DNA of 64,000 bases from Nonomuraea typhae (GTDB lineage Bacteria; Actinomycetota; Actinomycetes; Streptosporangiales; Streptosporangiaceae). Positions 24,612 through 31,183 of the stretch are shown here, in pieces. A program made the position numbers and the translations under genes. Under the pieces are notes generated by a model. It saw only the letters and a list, made by a program, of their open reading frames with translations. It did not search any database and had not been told where the DNA came from. The stretch's first letter is position 1, and each line of letters starts with the position of its first letter. The DNA is taken from NCBI RefSeq assembly GCF_009760925.1, contig NZ_VRLV01000005.1, positions 1 through 64,000 on the forward strand, in the 5' to 3' direction.

Positions 24612-25279
24612 GCCGCCTCCAGCCGGTAACCCGCGCCGCGGACCGTCACCAGCGACGTCCGCCCGAACGGCACGTCGATCTTGCGGCGCAGCGCGCTGAT
24701 GTACACCTCGATGATGTTCGGGTCCCCGTCGTAGGAGAAGTCCCAGGCCGCGGCGAGCAACTCGCTCTTGGACACCACCTCGCCCGCGCGCCGGGCCAGC
24801 CCGTGCAGCACCGCGAACTCCTTCGGCGTCAGCGCGATCGCCGTCTCACCCCTGCGGCAGCGCAGCCCCGCCGGGTCGATGACCAGATCCCCGACCGTGA
24901 TGGAGACCGGCCGCTCGCGCCCGCCCCTGCGTACCAGCGCGCGCAGCCGGGCCAGGAGCACCACGTAGGAGAACGGCTTGGCGAGATAGTCGTCGGCACC
25001 GGTGTCGAGCGCCTCGGCCTCGTCGTAGACGCCGTCCTTGGCGGTCAGCATCATGATCGGCGTCCAGTTGCCCGCCTCGCGCAGCCGTGTGCAGATGGCG
25101 TAGCCGTTCAGCCGCGGCAGCATCACGTCGAGCACGATCACGTCGTAGTCGTTCTCGGTGGCCATCCACAGCCCGTCGCGCCCGTCATAGGCCACGTCCA
25201 CCGCGAACCCCTCGCCGGTCAGCCCGCCCTTGACCAGGTCGGCCAGACGCTGTTCGTCCTCCACCAGTAGCACTCGCAC
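24608..25279 (-). CDS. OmpR/PhoB-family response regulator
   Basis: A 223-residue regulator from GTG 25279 (VRVLLVEDEQRLADLV). The receiver has the acidic pair in VEDE, the phospho-Asp in DVIVLDVMLP, and the conserved Thr/Ala and Lys in MLTAKDG and DYLAKPFSYV. The C-terminal winged helix of the OmpR type (LTPKEFAVLHGLARRAGEVV … NIIEVYISALRRKID … VRGAGYRLEAA) binds DNA. It is cotranscribed with the kinase. The direct repeats in the intergenic region to the divergent secreted-protein gene are likely its sites. Confidence 0.9.
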   Translation of the reverse strand: MRVLLVEDEQRLADLVKGGLTGEGFAVDVAYDGRDGLWMATENDYDVIVLDVMLPRLNGYAICTRLREAGNWTPIMMLTAKDGVYDEAEALDTGADDYLAKPFSYVVLLARLRALVRRGGRERPVSITVGDLVIDPAGLRCRRGETAIALTPKEFAVLHGLARRAGEVVSKSELLAAAWDFSYDGDPNIIEVYISALRRKIDVPFGRTSLVTVRGAGYRLEAA

Positions 25280-25298
25280 GCCTCTCAGAGTGCAGCAC

Positions 25299-25352
25299 GC
25301 CACCTAAAGCCAACCTGAAGATCATTTAGGGCGCCTTCAGGACCACTTCAGG
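25299..25352. promoter_or_regulatory. candidate response-regulator binding repeats
   Basis: The divergent promoter region has CCTAAA (25301), CCTGAAG (25314-25320), CCTTCAGG (25333-25340) and ACTTCAGG (25344-25351). The TTCAGG copies are 11 bp apart, about one helical turn, which is the spacing OmpR-type regulators use. Confidence 0.45.
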
Positions 25353-25402
25353 TACGGCGGAGCAGATTCGTCCACGAAAGACCGACACGGACGGGAGAAC
25401 AC

Positions 25403-25852
25403 ATGTTCAAGCGACGCATCATGACCCTTGCGGCGGTAGGCGTTCTCGGGCTCGCCGCGCTGGCAGGATCGGCGATGGCCGACGAACTGCCCGCGCCGGG
25501 GACCGGGGGCAAGATCGTCTGCACGGACGAGAACGGCAAGGTCGTGGCCGAGTTCACCAAGGCCGTCAAGGCCATCGCCATCGACAAGGACGGCAAGGTC
25601 ACCAAGGGCGAGACGCTTCCCAGGCTGGACGCCGCCCCCACGGTGACCGCCGACAAGGACGGCAAGCACGCGCCCGCGGAGACCGTCATCGAGTTCGCCG
25701 AGGCCGTGCCCGCCCAGCCCGCGGAGGCCGGCGCGAAGCTGGACGACGAGTCCGGGCCCGCCGACGGGCCGGTGCTGAGCGAGAAGGGCACGCCGCCGGG
25801 GGCGGGCGAGCGGGCCGAGGCCACCACGCTCAAGTGCGAGAAGGTCGACTAG
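25403..25852 (+). CDS. secreted acidic hypothetical protein
   Basis: A 149-residue precursor with a Sec signal peptide (KRRIMTLAAVGVLGLAALAG, cleavage probably after AMA 26-28). The mature part is acidic and low in complexity, rich in Ala/Glu/Lys, with repeated 'DKDGK' (46-66 region and later) and single Cys residues near each end (IVCTDENG, LKCEKVD) that could pair. No family recognised. Divergent from a response regulator with binding-like repeats between, it is probably a major target of that two-component system. Confidence 0.65.
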   Translation: MFKRRIMTLAAVGVLGLAALAGSAMADELPAPGTGGKIVCTDENGKVVAEFTKAVKAIAIDKDGKVTKGETLPRLDAAPTVTADKDGKHAPAETVIEFAEAVPAQPAEAGAKLDDESGPADGPVLSEKGTPPGAGERAEATTLKCEKVD

Positions 25853-25902
25853 GCCGTGTGCGCCTGCCGTACCGGCGGGGGAGTACGGCAGGCGTGACCG
25901 GC

Positions 25903-26976
25903 TCATGAGAAGGACGGGTGCGGCCCGAGGGCCCAGTATTCGAACAGGCCGTGCCCGACCTGGCCGTCGTACTCGAACCGGCCGACGGCGTCGACCATGC
26001 CCCACATGCGCGCGGCGTCGTCCGGGAGCGGGTGGGTGACGCCCTGCACCACCGGCCCCGGTCCCTGGTACATCCCGTGCTTCCAGTCGGGCTCCAGGCC
26101 GTAGCCGGTGCCCACCATCAGGTGGACCGGCAGGATCGGGGTCGCGCGCACCTCGAAGGGCTTGCCGCCCGGCGGGTTGAAGGCGATCACCGCCTCCACC
26201 ACGTCACGGGTGCCGGGGGCGTAGACGGGCTGGTATTCGGGGCGGCCGAGGTACTCCTCCTCCCGGCCGTCCGACCAGACCCGGGTCGCCTCCTCCAGCA
26301 CCCGGCGGCCCTTCTCGTCCTCCTGGACGATGCAGAGGATCGCGTGGTCGTCGAACTGCATGGGCGCGTAGAGCCAGTAGAACGTGCCGGGGTTCTTCGC
26401 CTGGATGCCCGGCGGCTCCGGCTCGCCGACCGGGCGCACGCCCCACGAACGGTCGCGGGTGCCCTGCCAGCGGTCCGGGGTGACGGCGACCTCCTCCTCG
26501 CCGATCCGGATATGTCCGGACCAGCGGCCGGTTTGCGCCATGCGGACCGAGTCGAAGACCACCCGCTCCTGCCAGCGCACGAAGTGACGCGGCTCCACAG
26601 TCGCCGGGATCGTGCCCGTCCAGGAGAGGTCGAAGGACAGGCCATGCTCGTTCGGCTCCAGCACCACACGTAGCCGTTCGAGCCCTTCGATGACCTCTAC
26701 CCGGAACGGGCCGATCTCGGTATTCATCCGGTCCGCGCCCAGTTCCCTGGAGGCGCGGACCACCCTGTGCAGGCTCGGCGTGCGGACGCAGGCGAAGGCG
26801 TCGGTCACGCCGAGGTTGGGGTATTGGCCCATGCCGATGATGAGCATGAGCTCGGGGGTGGCGTTGTGGCAGTTGAAGTAGTACCGGTCGTAGAAGTTGC
26901 GATCGGAGGTGGCCACGTGCCGCATGACCTGGGCGGTCTGGTGGATCGGGTAGTCGTCTAGGGGTGAGAGCGCCAT
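25903..26976 (-). CDS. uncharacterised protein with CrtC/AttH-like lipocalin fold (tentative)
   Basis: A 357-residue cytoplasmic protein without signal peptide. Tryptophan-rich strands (FDLSWTGTIPATVEPRHFVR, TGRWSGHIRIGEEEVAV, WQGTRDRSWGVRP) and the 'DRSWG' core resemble the carotenoid hydratase CrtC/AttH group and the DUF7064/7065-type proteins of actinomycetes. That group has been linked to lipid or steroid-like substrates. I cannot name a reaction. It stands alone, with a tandem-repeat patch and a terminator upstream of it. Confidence 0.5.
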   Translation of the reverse strand: MALSPLDDYPIHQTAQVMRHVATSDRNFYDRYYFNCHNATPELMLIIGMGQYPNLGVTDAFACVRTPSLHRVVRASRELGADRMNTEIGPFRVEVIEGLERLRVVLEPNEHGLSFDLSWTGTIPATVEPRHFVRWQERVVFDSVRMAQTGRWSGHIRIGEEEVAVTPDRWQGTRDRSWGVRPVGEPEPPGIQAKNPGTFYWLYAPMQFDDHAILCIVQEDEKGRRVLEEATRVWSDGREEEYLGRPEYQPVYAPGTRDVVEAVIAFNPPGGKPFEVRATPILPVHLMVGTGYGLEPDWKHGMYQGPGPVVQGVTHPLPDDAARMWGMVDAVGRFEYDGQVGHGLFEYWALGPHPSFS

Positions 26977-27040
26977 GCCAGCGTTGTAGCAAGCGCTTGG
27001 TCAGAGGTCAACGGGTGCCCGGTCTTGGGGGCCGGCCCGC

Positions 27041-27108
27041 CGTACCTCCGTGTGGCCGGCCGTACCTGCGTGTGGCCCGCCATACCGCCGTGTGGCCCGC
27101 CGTACCTC
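27041..27108. repeat. 20-bp tandem repeat, ~3.4 copies
   Basis: CGTACCTCCGTGTGGCCGGC (27041-27060), CGTACCTGCGTGTGGCCCGC (27061-27080), CATACCGCCGTGTGGCCCGC (27081-27100) and a partial fourth copy to 27108. It lies between the CrtC-like gene and the large hairpin. No coding frame depends on it. Confidence 0.85.
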
Positions 27109-27114
27109 AGAGGC

Positions 27115-27176
27115 TTTCCCGACACGCGGAAGGCGCGCCCCCGATCGGGGTGGCGCGCCTTCCGCGTGTCGGGAAA
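27115..27176 (-). terminator. 25-bp perfect-stem hairpin terminator
   Basis: The arms 27115-27139 and 27152-27176 are exact complements over 25 bp, closing a 12-nt loop, with T/A runs at the base. It begins 4 bp past the stop of the minus-strand gene at 27180, so it most likely ends that transcript. The stem is unusually long for an actinomycete terminator. Confidence 0.8.
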
Positions 27177-27179
27177 ATC

Positions 27180-27659
27180 TCACGACATCTTGCGAGTCGC
27201 CTCGTTGGCCGTGGACGAAGCCACGTCCGAGGTCTTCTCCGCGCGGTCGTTCAGCCACTGAGAGGCGTCCGCGGCGGAATCCTTCATGTGGTCCGTCCAC
27301 TGCTGGGCGTTGCGGCGATAGAACACCACGCCCAGAGCGCCCACGGCCACCCCGGCCAGCAACATGATCATCGGCCAGCGCCGCGCTCTGGGCGGCGTCG
27401 GATCGATCTTGTGTGCGGCCTGGGTCAACATGGAGCTGACCGCCGGCGCGAGTCGTTGTTCGACCTGGTGCGCGGCGTCTTCCAGCCTGGGCGCCGCCCA
27501 GTAGCGGGCGTCTTCGATGCGCTGGGCGGTGGCCGTCTTGGCCTGATCCGCCATAGGCGCGAGCCGGCGGCCCGTGTCCATGGCACGAGCCCGGAAACGG
27601 CCCATCCATGTCCGCGGTACTTCGATCACCACACGGCGTCTTCTGAGTGTCAGGGACAC
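27180..27659 (-). CDS. single-span membrane-associated protein near ppiA
   Basis: A 159-residue protein from GTG 27659, preceded by GGGGAGG at the right spacing. The N-terminal half is a charged, Ala-rich helical region of coiled-coil type (ADQAKTATAQRIEDARYWAA, RLEDAAHQVEQRLAP). One transmembrane helix follows (PMIMLLAGVAVGALGVVF), then a tail QWLNDRAEKTSDVASSTANE. This layout matches the DUF5324-like proteins found beside the cyclophilin gene in streptomycetes, though I rely on memory for that. The function is unknown. It is divergent from the cyclophilin gene. Confidence 0.6.
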   Translation of the reverse strand: MSLTLRRRRVVIEVPRTWMGRFRARAMDTGRRLAPMADQAKTATAQRIEDARYWAAPRLEDAAHQVEQRLAPAVSSMLTQAAHKIDPTPPRARRWPMIMLLAGVAVGALGVVFYRRNAQQWTDHMKDSAADASQWLNDRAEKTSDVASSTANEATRKMS

Positions 27660-27818
27660 GACAACCTCCCCTGTCGTTGGAGCCCCGGAGCGTGACCTTC
27701 CCGGTACAAGGCGGCTCAATCATCGGGAGACGTGGGAGGATGCTGCCCAAGGCCCAAATGGCCGGAATCAACAAAGATCACAAAACCAACCCTGTGCATA
27801 GAGGGGGGCAGCTGTCTC

Positions 27819-28355
27819 GTGGCTGAGAAGCTGATCGCAAACCTGCAGACAAACCACGGCCTGATCCGGATCAAGCTCTTTCCCGAGCTCGCTCCGATCA
27901 CGGTCGCCAACTTCGTCGAGCTCGCCGAGGGCACGCGCGAGTGGACCCACCCGGAGACCGGCGAGAAGTCCACGACGCCGCTCTACAACGGCACGATCTT
28001 CCACCGTGTCATCGACGGCTTCATGATCCAGGGCGGTGACCCGCTCGGCCAGGGCATCGGCGGCCCTGGCTACTCCTTCGACGACGAGATCCACGGCCAG
28101 AACAACTTCAACCGCCCCTACCTGCTGGCCATGGCCAACGCAGGCGTGCGGATGGGCCAGGGCACCAACGGCTCGCAGTTCTTCATCACCGTGAGCGCCC
28201 AGCCGCACCTCAACCAGGGGCACACGATCTTCGGCGAGGTCGTCGAGGGCAAGAACGTCGTCGACGCCATCACCAAGGTCGCCACGGGCCGTGCCGACCG
28301 TCCGGTGAACGACGTCGTGCTCGAGTCGGTCACCATCGACCGGCAGCCCGCATAA
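27819..28355 (+). CDS. ppiA: peptidyl-prolyl cis-trans isomerase, cyclophilin type
   Basis: A 178-residue cyclophilin from GTG 27819 (VAEKLIANLQTNHGLIRIKL). Active-site landmarks: IFHRVIDGFMIQGGDPLGQG (catalytic Arg/Phe, Gln), GTNGSQFFITVSAQPHLN, and HTIFGEVVEGKNVVD. It catalyses proline isomerisation in the cytoplasm; no signal peptide is present. In M. tuberculosis and Streptomyces this gene opens the conserved cell-division block near oriC, as here. An AGGGGGG-type ribosome site lies ~8 bp upstream. Confidence 0.92.
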   Translation: MAEKLIANLQTNHGLIRIKLFPELAPITVANFVELAEGTREWTHPETGEKSTTPLYNGTIFHRVIDGFMIQGGDPLGQGIGGPGYSFDDEIHGQNNFNRPYLLAMANAGVRMGQGTNGSQFFITVSAQPHLNQGHTIFGEVVEGKNVVDAITKVATGRADRPVNDVVLESVTIDRQPA

Positions 28356-28400
28356 GGCCGGTTTGCGCATCGGGCGGGCTGCAGGCCATAGGCTGCGGGC

Positions 28401-29255
28401 ATGACCAGCCAGCCGCCCAGCCCGCCCGAGCAGCCCGCCGAGGCGGTGCCGACGTGTTACCGGCATCCCGACCGAGAGACCTGGGTTCGCTGCCAGCGCT
28501 GTGACCGCCCGATCTGCCCCGACTGCATGCGTGACGCGGCCGTCGGCTTCCAGTGCCCCGAATGCGTCGCGGAAGGCAACCGAGGGGTACGGCAGGCACA
28601 GGCCACCTTCGGCGGCACGGTCGTCAACACCCCGTACGTCACCTGGGCGCTCCTGGCCATCAACCTCCTGGTCTACGGCGCGCAGTACCTCGTCGGCACC
28701 TCGGTCACCGCGACGCTGGCGATGTGGCCGGCCGGAGTCGTCCTCGGCGACCAGTACTACCGGCTGATCACCGCCGCGTTCGTGCACGGCGGAGTTTTCC
28801 ACATCCTGTTCAACAGCTGGGCGCTGTTCGTCCTGGGCCCCAACCTCGAGCGCGCCTTCGGGCATGTGAGGTTCATCGCCCTGTACCTCATCAGCGCGCT
28901 CGGCGGCTCCACCCTGGGGCTGTGGCTGGACGCGCCGAACACGTTCACCGTCGGCGCCTCGGGCGCCATCTTCGGCCTGTTCGGCGCCATCTTCGTCGTG
29001 GGCCGCCGGCTCAACATGGATGTGCGCGGCATCGCCGTACTCATCGTGATCAACCTGGTGATCACGTTCCTGCCCGGGTTCAACATCAGCTGGACCGGCC
29101 ACGTGGGCGGCCTGATCACCGGATCGGCGCTGGCCGCGGCCCTGGCCTACGCTCCCAGGAAGAACCGCACCGCGATGCAGGTGGCGGCCGTGGTGGGAGC
29201 GCTCGTCATCCTCGGCGCCCTCGTCCTGCTACGGACGATGACGGCTGTGGGCTGA
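28401..29255 (+). CDS. rhomboid-family intramembrane serine protease
   Basis: A 284-residue protein. The N-terminus has a B-box-like zinc finger (CYRHPDRETWVRCQRC, ICPDCMRDAAVGFQCPEC), followed by six or seven membrane helices of the rhomboid fold. The catalytic dyad is Ser in VGASGAIFGLFGA and His in GHVGGLITG; the L1/TM2 motifs HILFNSWALFVLGPNLER are also present. It cleaves transmembrane substrates inside the membrane; the substrate is unknown. It is 45 bp downstream of ppiA, an arrangement conserved in actinobacteria. Confidence 0.92.
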   Translation: MTSQPPSPPEQPAEAVPTCYRHPDRETWVRCQRCDRPICPDCMRDAAVGFQCPECVAEGNRGVRQAQATFGGTVVNTPYVTWALLAINLLVYGAQYLVGTSVTATLAMWPAGVVLGDQYYRLITAAFVHGGVFHILFNSWALFVLGPNLERAFGHVRFIALYLISALGGSTLGLWLDAPNTFTVGASGAIFGLFGAIFVVGRRLNMDVRGIAVLIVINLVITFLPGFNISWTGHVGGLITGSALAAALAYAPRKNRTAMQVAAVVGALVILGALVLLRTMTAVG

Positions 29256-29266
29256 CTTTCCCCAGG

Positions 29267-29287
29267 TGTGGAAAAGACTGTGGAAAG
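29267..29287. promoter_or_regulatory. pair of DnaA-box-like sites
   Basis: TGTGGAAAA (29267-29275) and TGTGGAAAG (29279-29287) are near-matches to the reverse complement of the actinobacterial DnaA box TTGTCCACA/TTATCCACA, and TCGTCCACA lies at 29574-29582 beyond crgA. They are by-eye matches only. The region is the end of the rhomboid gene and the 3' end of crgA. Confidence 0.35.
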
Positions 29288-29289
29288 AA

Positions 29290-29538
29290 CTAACGCCAGC
29301 GGGTGGAAAGCACCACACCGAAGATGATGAAAACAAACCCGATCAACAGGTTCCAGTTCTGCAGATCCTTGATCAGGGGCACACTGCTGGGCGCGATGTA
29401 GTAGACCGCGATCCACAGAATGCCGATGATCCACGCGGCCACCATGGTCGGTGCCAGCCAGCGAGGGCTGACCTTGACCTGCTGGGTCTTCTGCGGCGGG
29501 GTGTAAACCGCCTTCTTGCGGGCCTTGGGCTTGGGCAC
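29290..29538 (-). CDS. crgA: cell division protein CrgA
   Basis: An 82-residue two-helix membrane protein from GTG 29538 (VPKPKARKKAVYTPPQ). The helices are PTMVAAWIIGILWIAVYYIA and LIGFVFIIFGVVLSTRW, with a basic N-terminus. CrgA sits at the septum, interacts with FtsZ, FtsQ and penicillin-binding proteins, and delays septation in sporulating actinomycetes. The position between rhomboid and sortase genes and the opposite direction are typical. Confidence 0.9.
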   Translation of the reverse strand: MPKPKARKKAVYTPPQKTQQVKVSPRWLAPTMVAAWIIGILWIAVYYIAPSSVPLIKDLQNWNLLIGFVFIIFGVVLSTRWR

Positions 29539-29683
29539 TGGATAACTCCTGCTGAGGGCCTGGGGCATCCGGATCGTCCACAGGCTCTGTGGTTAGCGTA
29601 GTTGAAGCCTGGCCAAGGATAGTCGCCACGCGCAGCACATGGCGATCCCCGGGGAACGGATCTGTCACGAATACGCTGGCCGG

Positions 29684-30316
29684 GTGAGGTCCATCCTGCG
29701 GACCGTGGGGGAGCTGAGCATCACCGGCGGCGTGATCATGCTGCTCTTCTGCGCCTACCTGCTCTGGGGAACCAGCGCCTACACCGAGCGCCAGCAACTC
29801 CTGCTGCAGCGGCAACTGGCCGAGGAACAGGCGGTGGCCCAACCGGCCGCAGACGGGAAGATCGCCAAGATCTCGCTGGGCAAGGCGGTGGCGTTGCTGC
29901 GCATCCCGAAGCTGGGCCGCGACTACCGGTACGCGGTGGTCGAGGGGGTGGACGACGAGCACCTGAAGAAGGGCCCCGGCCACTACCCGGGCACGGCGAT
30001 GCCCGGCCAGGTGGGCAACTTCGTCCTGTCGGGGCACCGGACGACGTACGCCGCGCCGTTCAACCGCATCGACGAGCTGCACCGGGACGACGAGATCGTC
30101 GTCGAGGCCAGGGAGGCCCGTTACACCTACCGCGTGACCTCCCAGGACATCGTCGAGCCCAACGAGATCCAGGTCGTCGCCCCGGTTCCCGGCAAGCCCG
30201 ACATCACGCCCATCCGCTCGTTCATCACGCTGTCCACGTGCCACCCGGAGTACTCCGCCGCCCAGCGCCTGATCGTCTACGGCGTGCTCAAGAAGACGGA
30301 AGAGCGAAAGGTCTGA
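29684..30316 (+). CDS. srtE: class E sortase
   Basis: About 210 residues from GTG 29684 (ATG 29639 is also open). A signal anchor is at TVGELSITGGVIMLLFCAYL. The catalytic domain follows: VGNFVLSGHRTTYAAPF gives the catalytic His, and FITLSTCHPEYSAAQRL gives the TLxTC active-site Cys and the following His; Arg is provided by AAQRL. Class E enzymes attach LAxTG-type proteins to the wall, for example chaplins in streptomycetes. The LSTC variant of TLxTC is normal. The next genes are a 52-residue membrane protein and a glutamine amidotransferase. Confidence 0.9.
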   Translation: MRSILRTVGELSITGGVIMLLFCAYLLWGTSAYTERQQLLLQRQLAEEQAVAQPAADGKIAKISLGKAVALLRIPKLGRDYRYAVVEGVDDEHLKKGPGHYPGTAMPGQVGNFVLSGHRTTYAAPFNRIDELHRDDEIVVEAREARYTYRVTSQDIVEPNEIQVVAPVPGKPDITPIRSFITLSTCHPEYSAAQRLIVYGVLKKTEERKV

Positions 30317-30317
30317 C

Positions 30318-30476
30318 ATGTACGGCTGGCTCTGGCGCAAGCTCCCCGGCCCGCTGGGCAAGCGGCTCCTCACGGCCGCCCTTCTGGCCACGATCGCGGC
30401 AGCCGTACTCTGGTATCTGGTCTTCCCTCTGCTAGAACCCGCGGTGACCCTGGACGAGGTCACCGTCAGAAAGTGA
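30318..30476 (+). CDS. small single-helix membrane protein, 52 aa
   Basis: The ATG 30318 frame encodes MYGWLWRKLPGPLGKRLL, then one transmembrane helix (TAALLATIAAAVLWYLVF) and the tail LLEPAVTLDEVTVRK. It starts one base after the sortase stop and ends in a GTGA overlap with the amidotransferase gene, so translation is coupled. This tiny gene is conserved in this place in actinobacteria and is often missed in annotation. Its role is unknown; membrane partnership with sortase or CrgA is possible. Confidence 0.75.
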   Translation: MYGWLWRKLPGPLGKRLLTAALLATIAAAVLWYLVFPLLEPAVTLDEVTVRK

Positions 30477-31057
30477 GCTCCACGGTGACGAGGGTCCTGG
30501 TCGTCGACAACCACGACAGCTTCGTCCACACGATCGTCCAGTACCTGCGCGAACTGGGCGCCGTCTGTGACGTGCGCCCGCGCGACGAGGTGCTGCCGCC
30601 CGACGCCGACGCCTTCGACGCCGTCCTGATCAGCCCCGGCCCCGGCACCCCCGAGGCCGCCGGCATCAGCGTCCCGCTGGTCCACCACGCCGCCCGCCGC
30701 CACCAGCCGCTGCTCGGCGTCTGCCTCGGGCACCAGGCGATCGCCGTCGCCTACGGGGCCACGGTCACCACCGCGCCCGAGCTCATGCACGGCCGCACCA
30801 GCCCGATCGAGCACGACGGCAAAGGCGTCTACGAGTCGCTGCCCAGCCCCGTCGAGATGACCCGCTACCACTCATTGGCCGTGGAGCCCGCCACGGTCCC
30901 CGACGTCCTGGAGGTCACCTCCCGGACCCCTGACGGCACCATCATGGGCCTGCGCCACCGTACGGCGCCTCTGGAAGGCATCCAGTTCCACCCAGAGTCG
31001 ATTCTTTCCCATCATGGTCACCGACTCCTGGCCAACTGGCTCAACTCGACCCTGTAA
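30473..31057 (+). CDS. pabA: glutamine amidotransferase, aminodeoxychorismate/anthranilate synthase component II
   Basis: A 194-residue class I amidotransferase from GTG 30473. RVLVVDNHDSFVHTIVQYL is the usual TrpG/PabA start. LLGVCLGHQAIA has the nucleophilic Cys, and EGIQFHPESIL has the His-Glu pair. It supplies ammonia to chorismate for folate or tryptophan precursors. No trpE/pabB partner lies beside it, so PabA or TrpG cannot be told apart; in this genomic block it is usually named pabA or trpG. Confidence 0.88.
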   Translation: MSSTVTRVLVVDNHDSFVHTIVQYLRELGAVCDVRPRDEVLPPDADAFDAVLISPGPGTPEAAGISVPLVHHAARRHQPLLGVCLGHQAIAVAYGATVTTAPELMHGRTSPIEHDGKGVYESLPSPVEMTRYHSLAVEPATVPDVLEVTSRTPDGTIMGLRHRTAPLEGIQFHPESILSHHGHRLLANWLNSTL

Positions 31058-31090
31058 CACGTTCGGGGCCGCGTACGACTACTCAGTAAG

Positions 31091-31130
31091 CGTCCCCGCC
31101 GTTGCCCCCGAGCGGCGGGGGCGCCTTTTT
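31091..31130 (+). terminator. terminator after the amidotransferase gene
   Basis: CGTCCCCGCCG (31091-31101) pairs with CGGCGGGGGCG (31113-31123), followed by CCTTTTTG. A GC stem with a T-run 35 bp past the stop is a standard intrinsic terminator. Confidence 0.75.
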
Positions 31131-31143
31131 GCGCCTCAACAGT

Positions 31144-31177
31144 GACAGGCCCCCCGGGATCTCCCGGAGGGCCTGTC
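31144..31177 (-). terminator. terminator after pknB
   Basis: GACAGGCCCCCCGGGA pairs with TCCCGGAGGGCCTGTC around a short loop, 7 bp beyond the pknB stop on the minus strand. Confidence 0.6.
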
Positions 31178-31183
31178 GCCGTT

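Noticed and set aside
27041..27108. Possible CRISPR array
   Set aside because: The 20-bp units are directly adjacent with no unique spacers and no cas genes are nearby.
27001..27774. Frames across the tandem repeat and hairpin
   Set aside because: They read through repeats and the perfect stem in both directions; no start or conserved segment.
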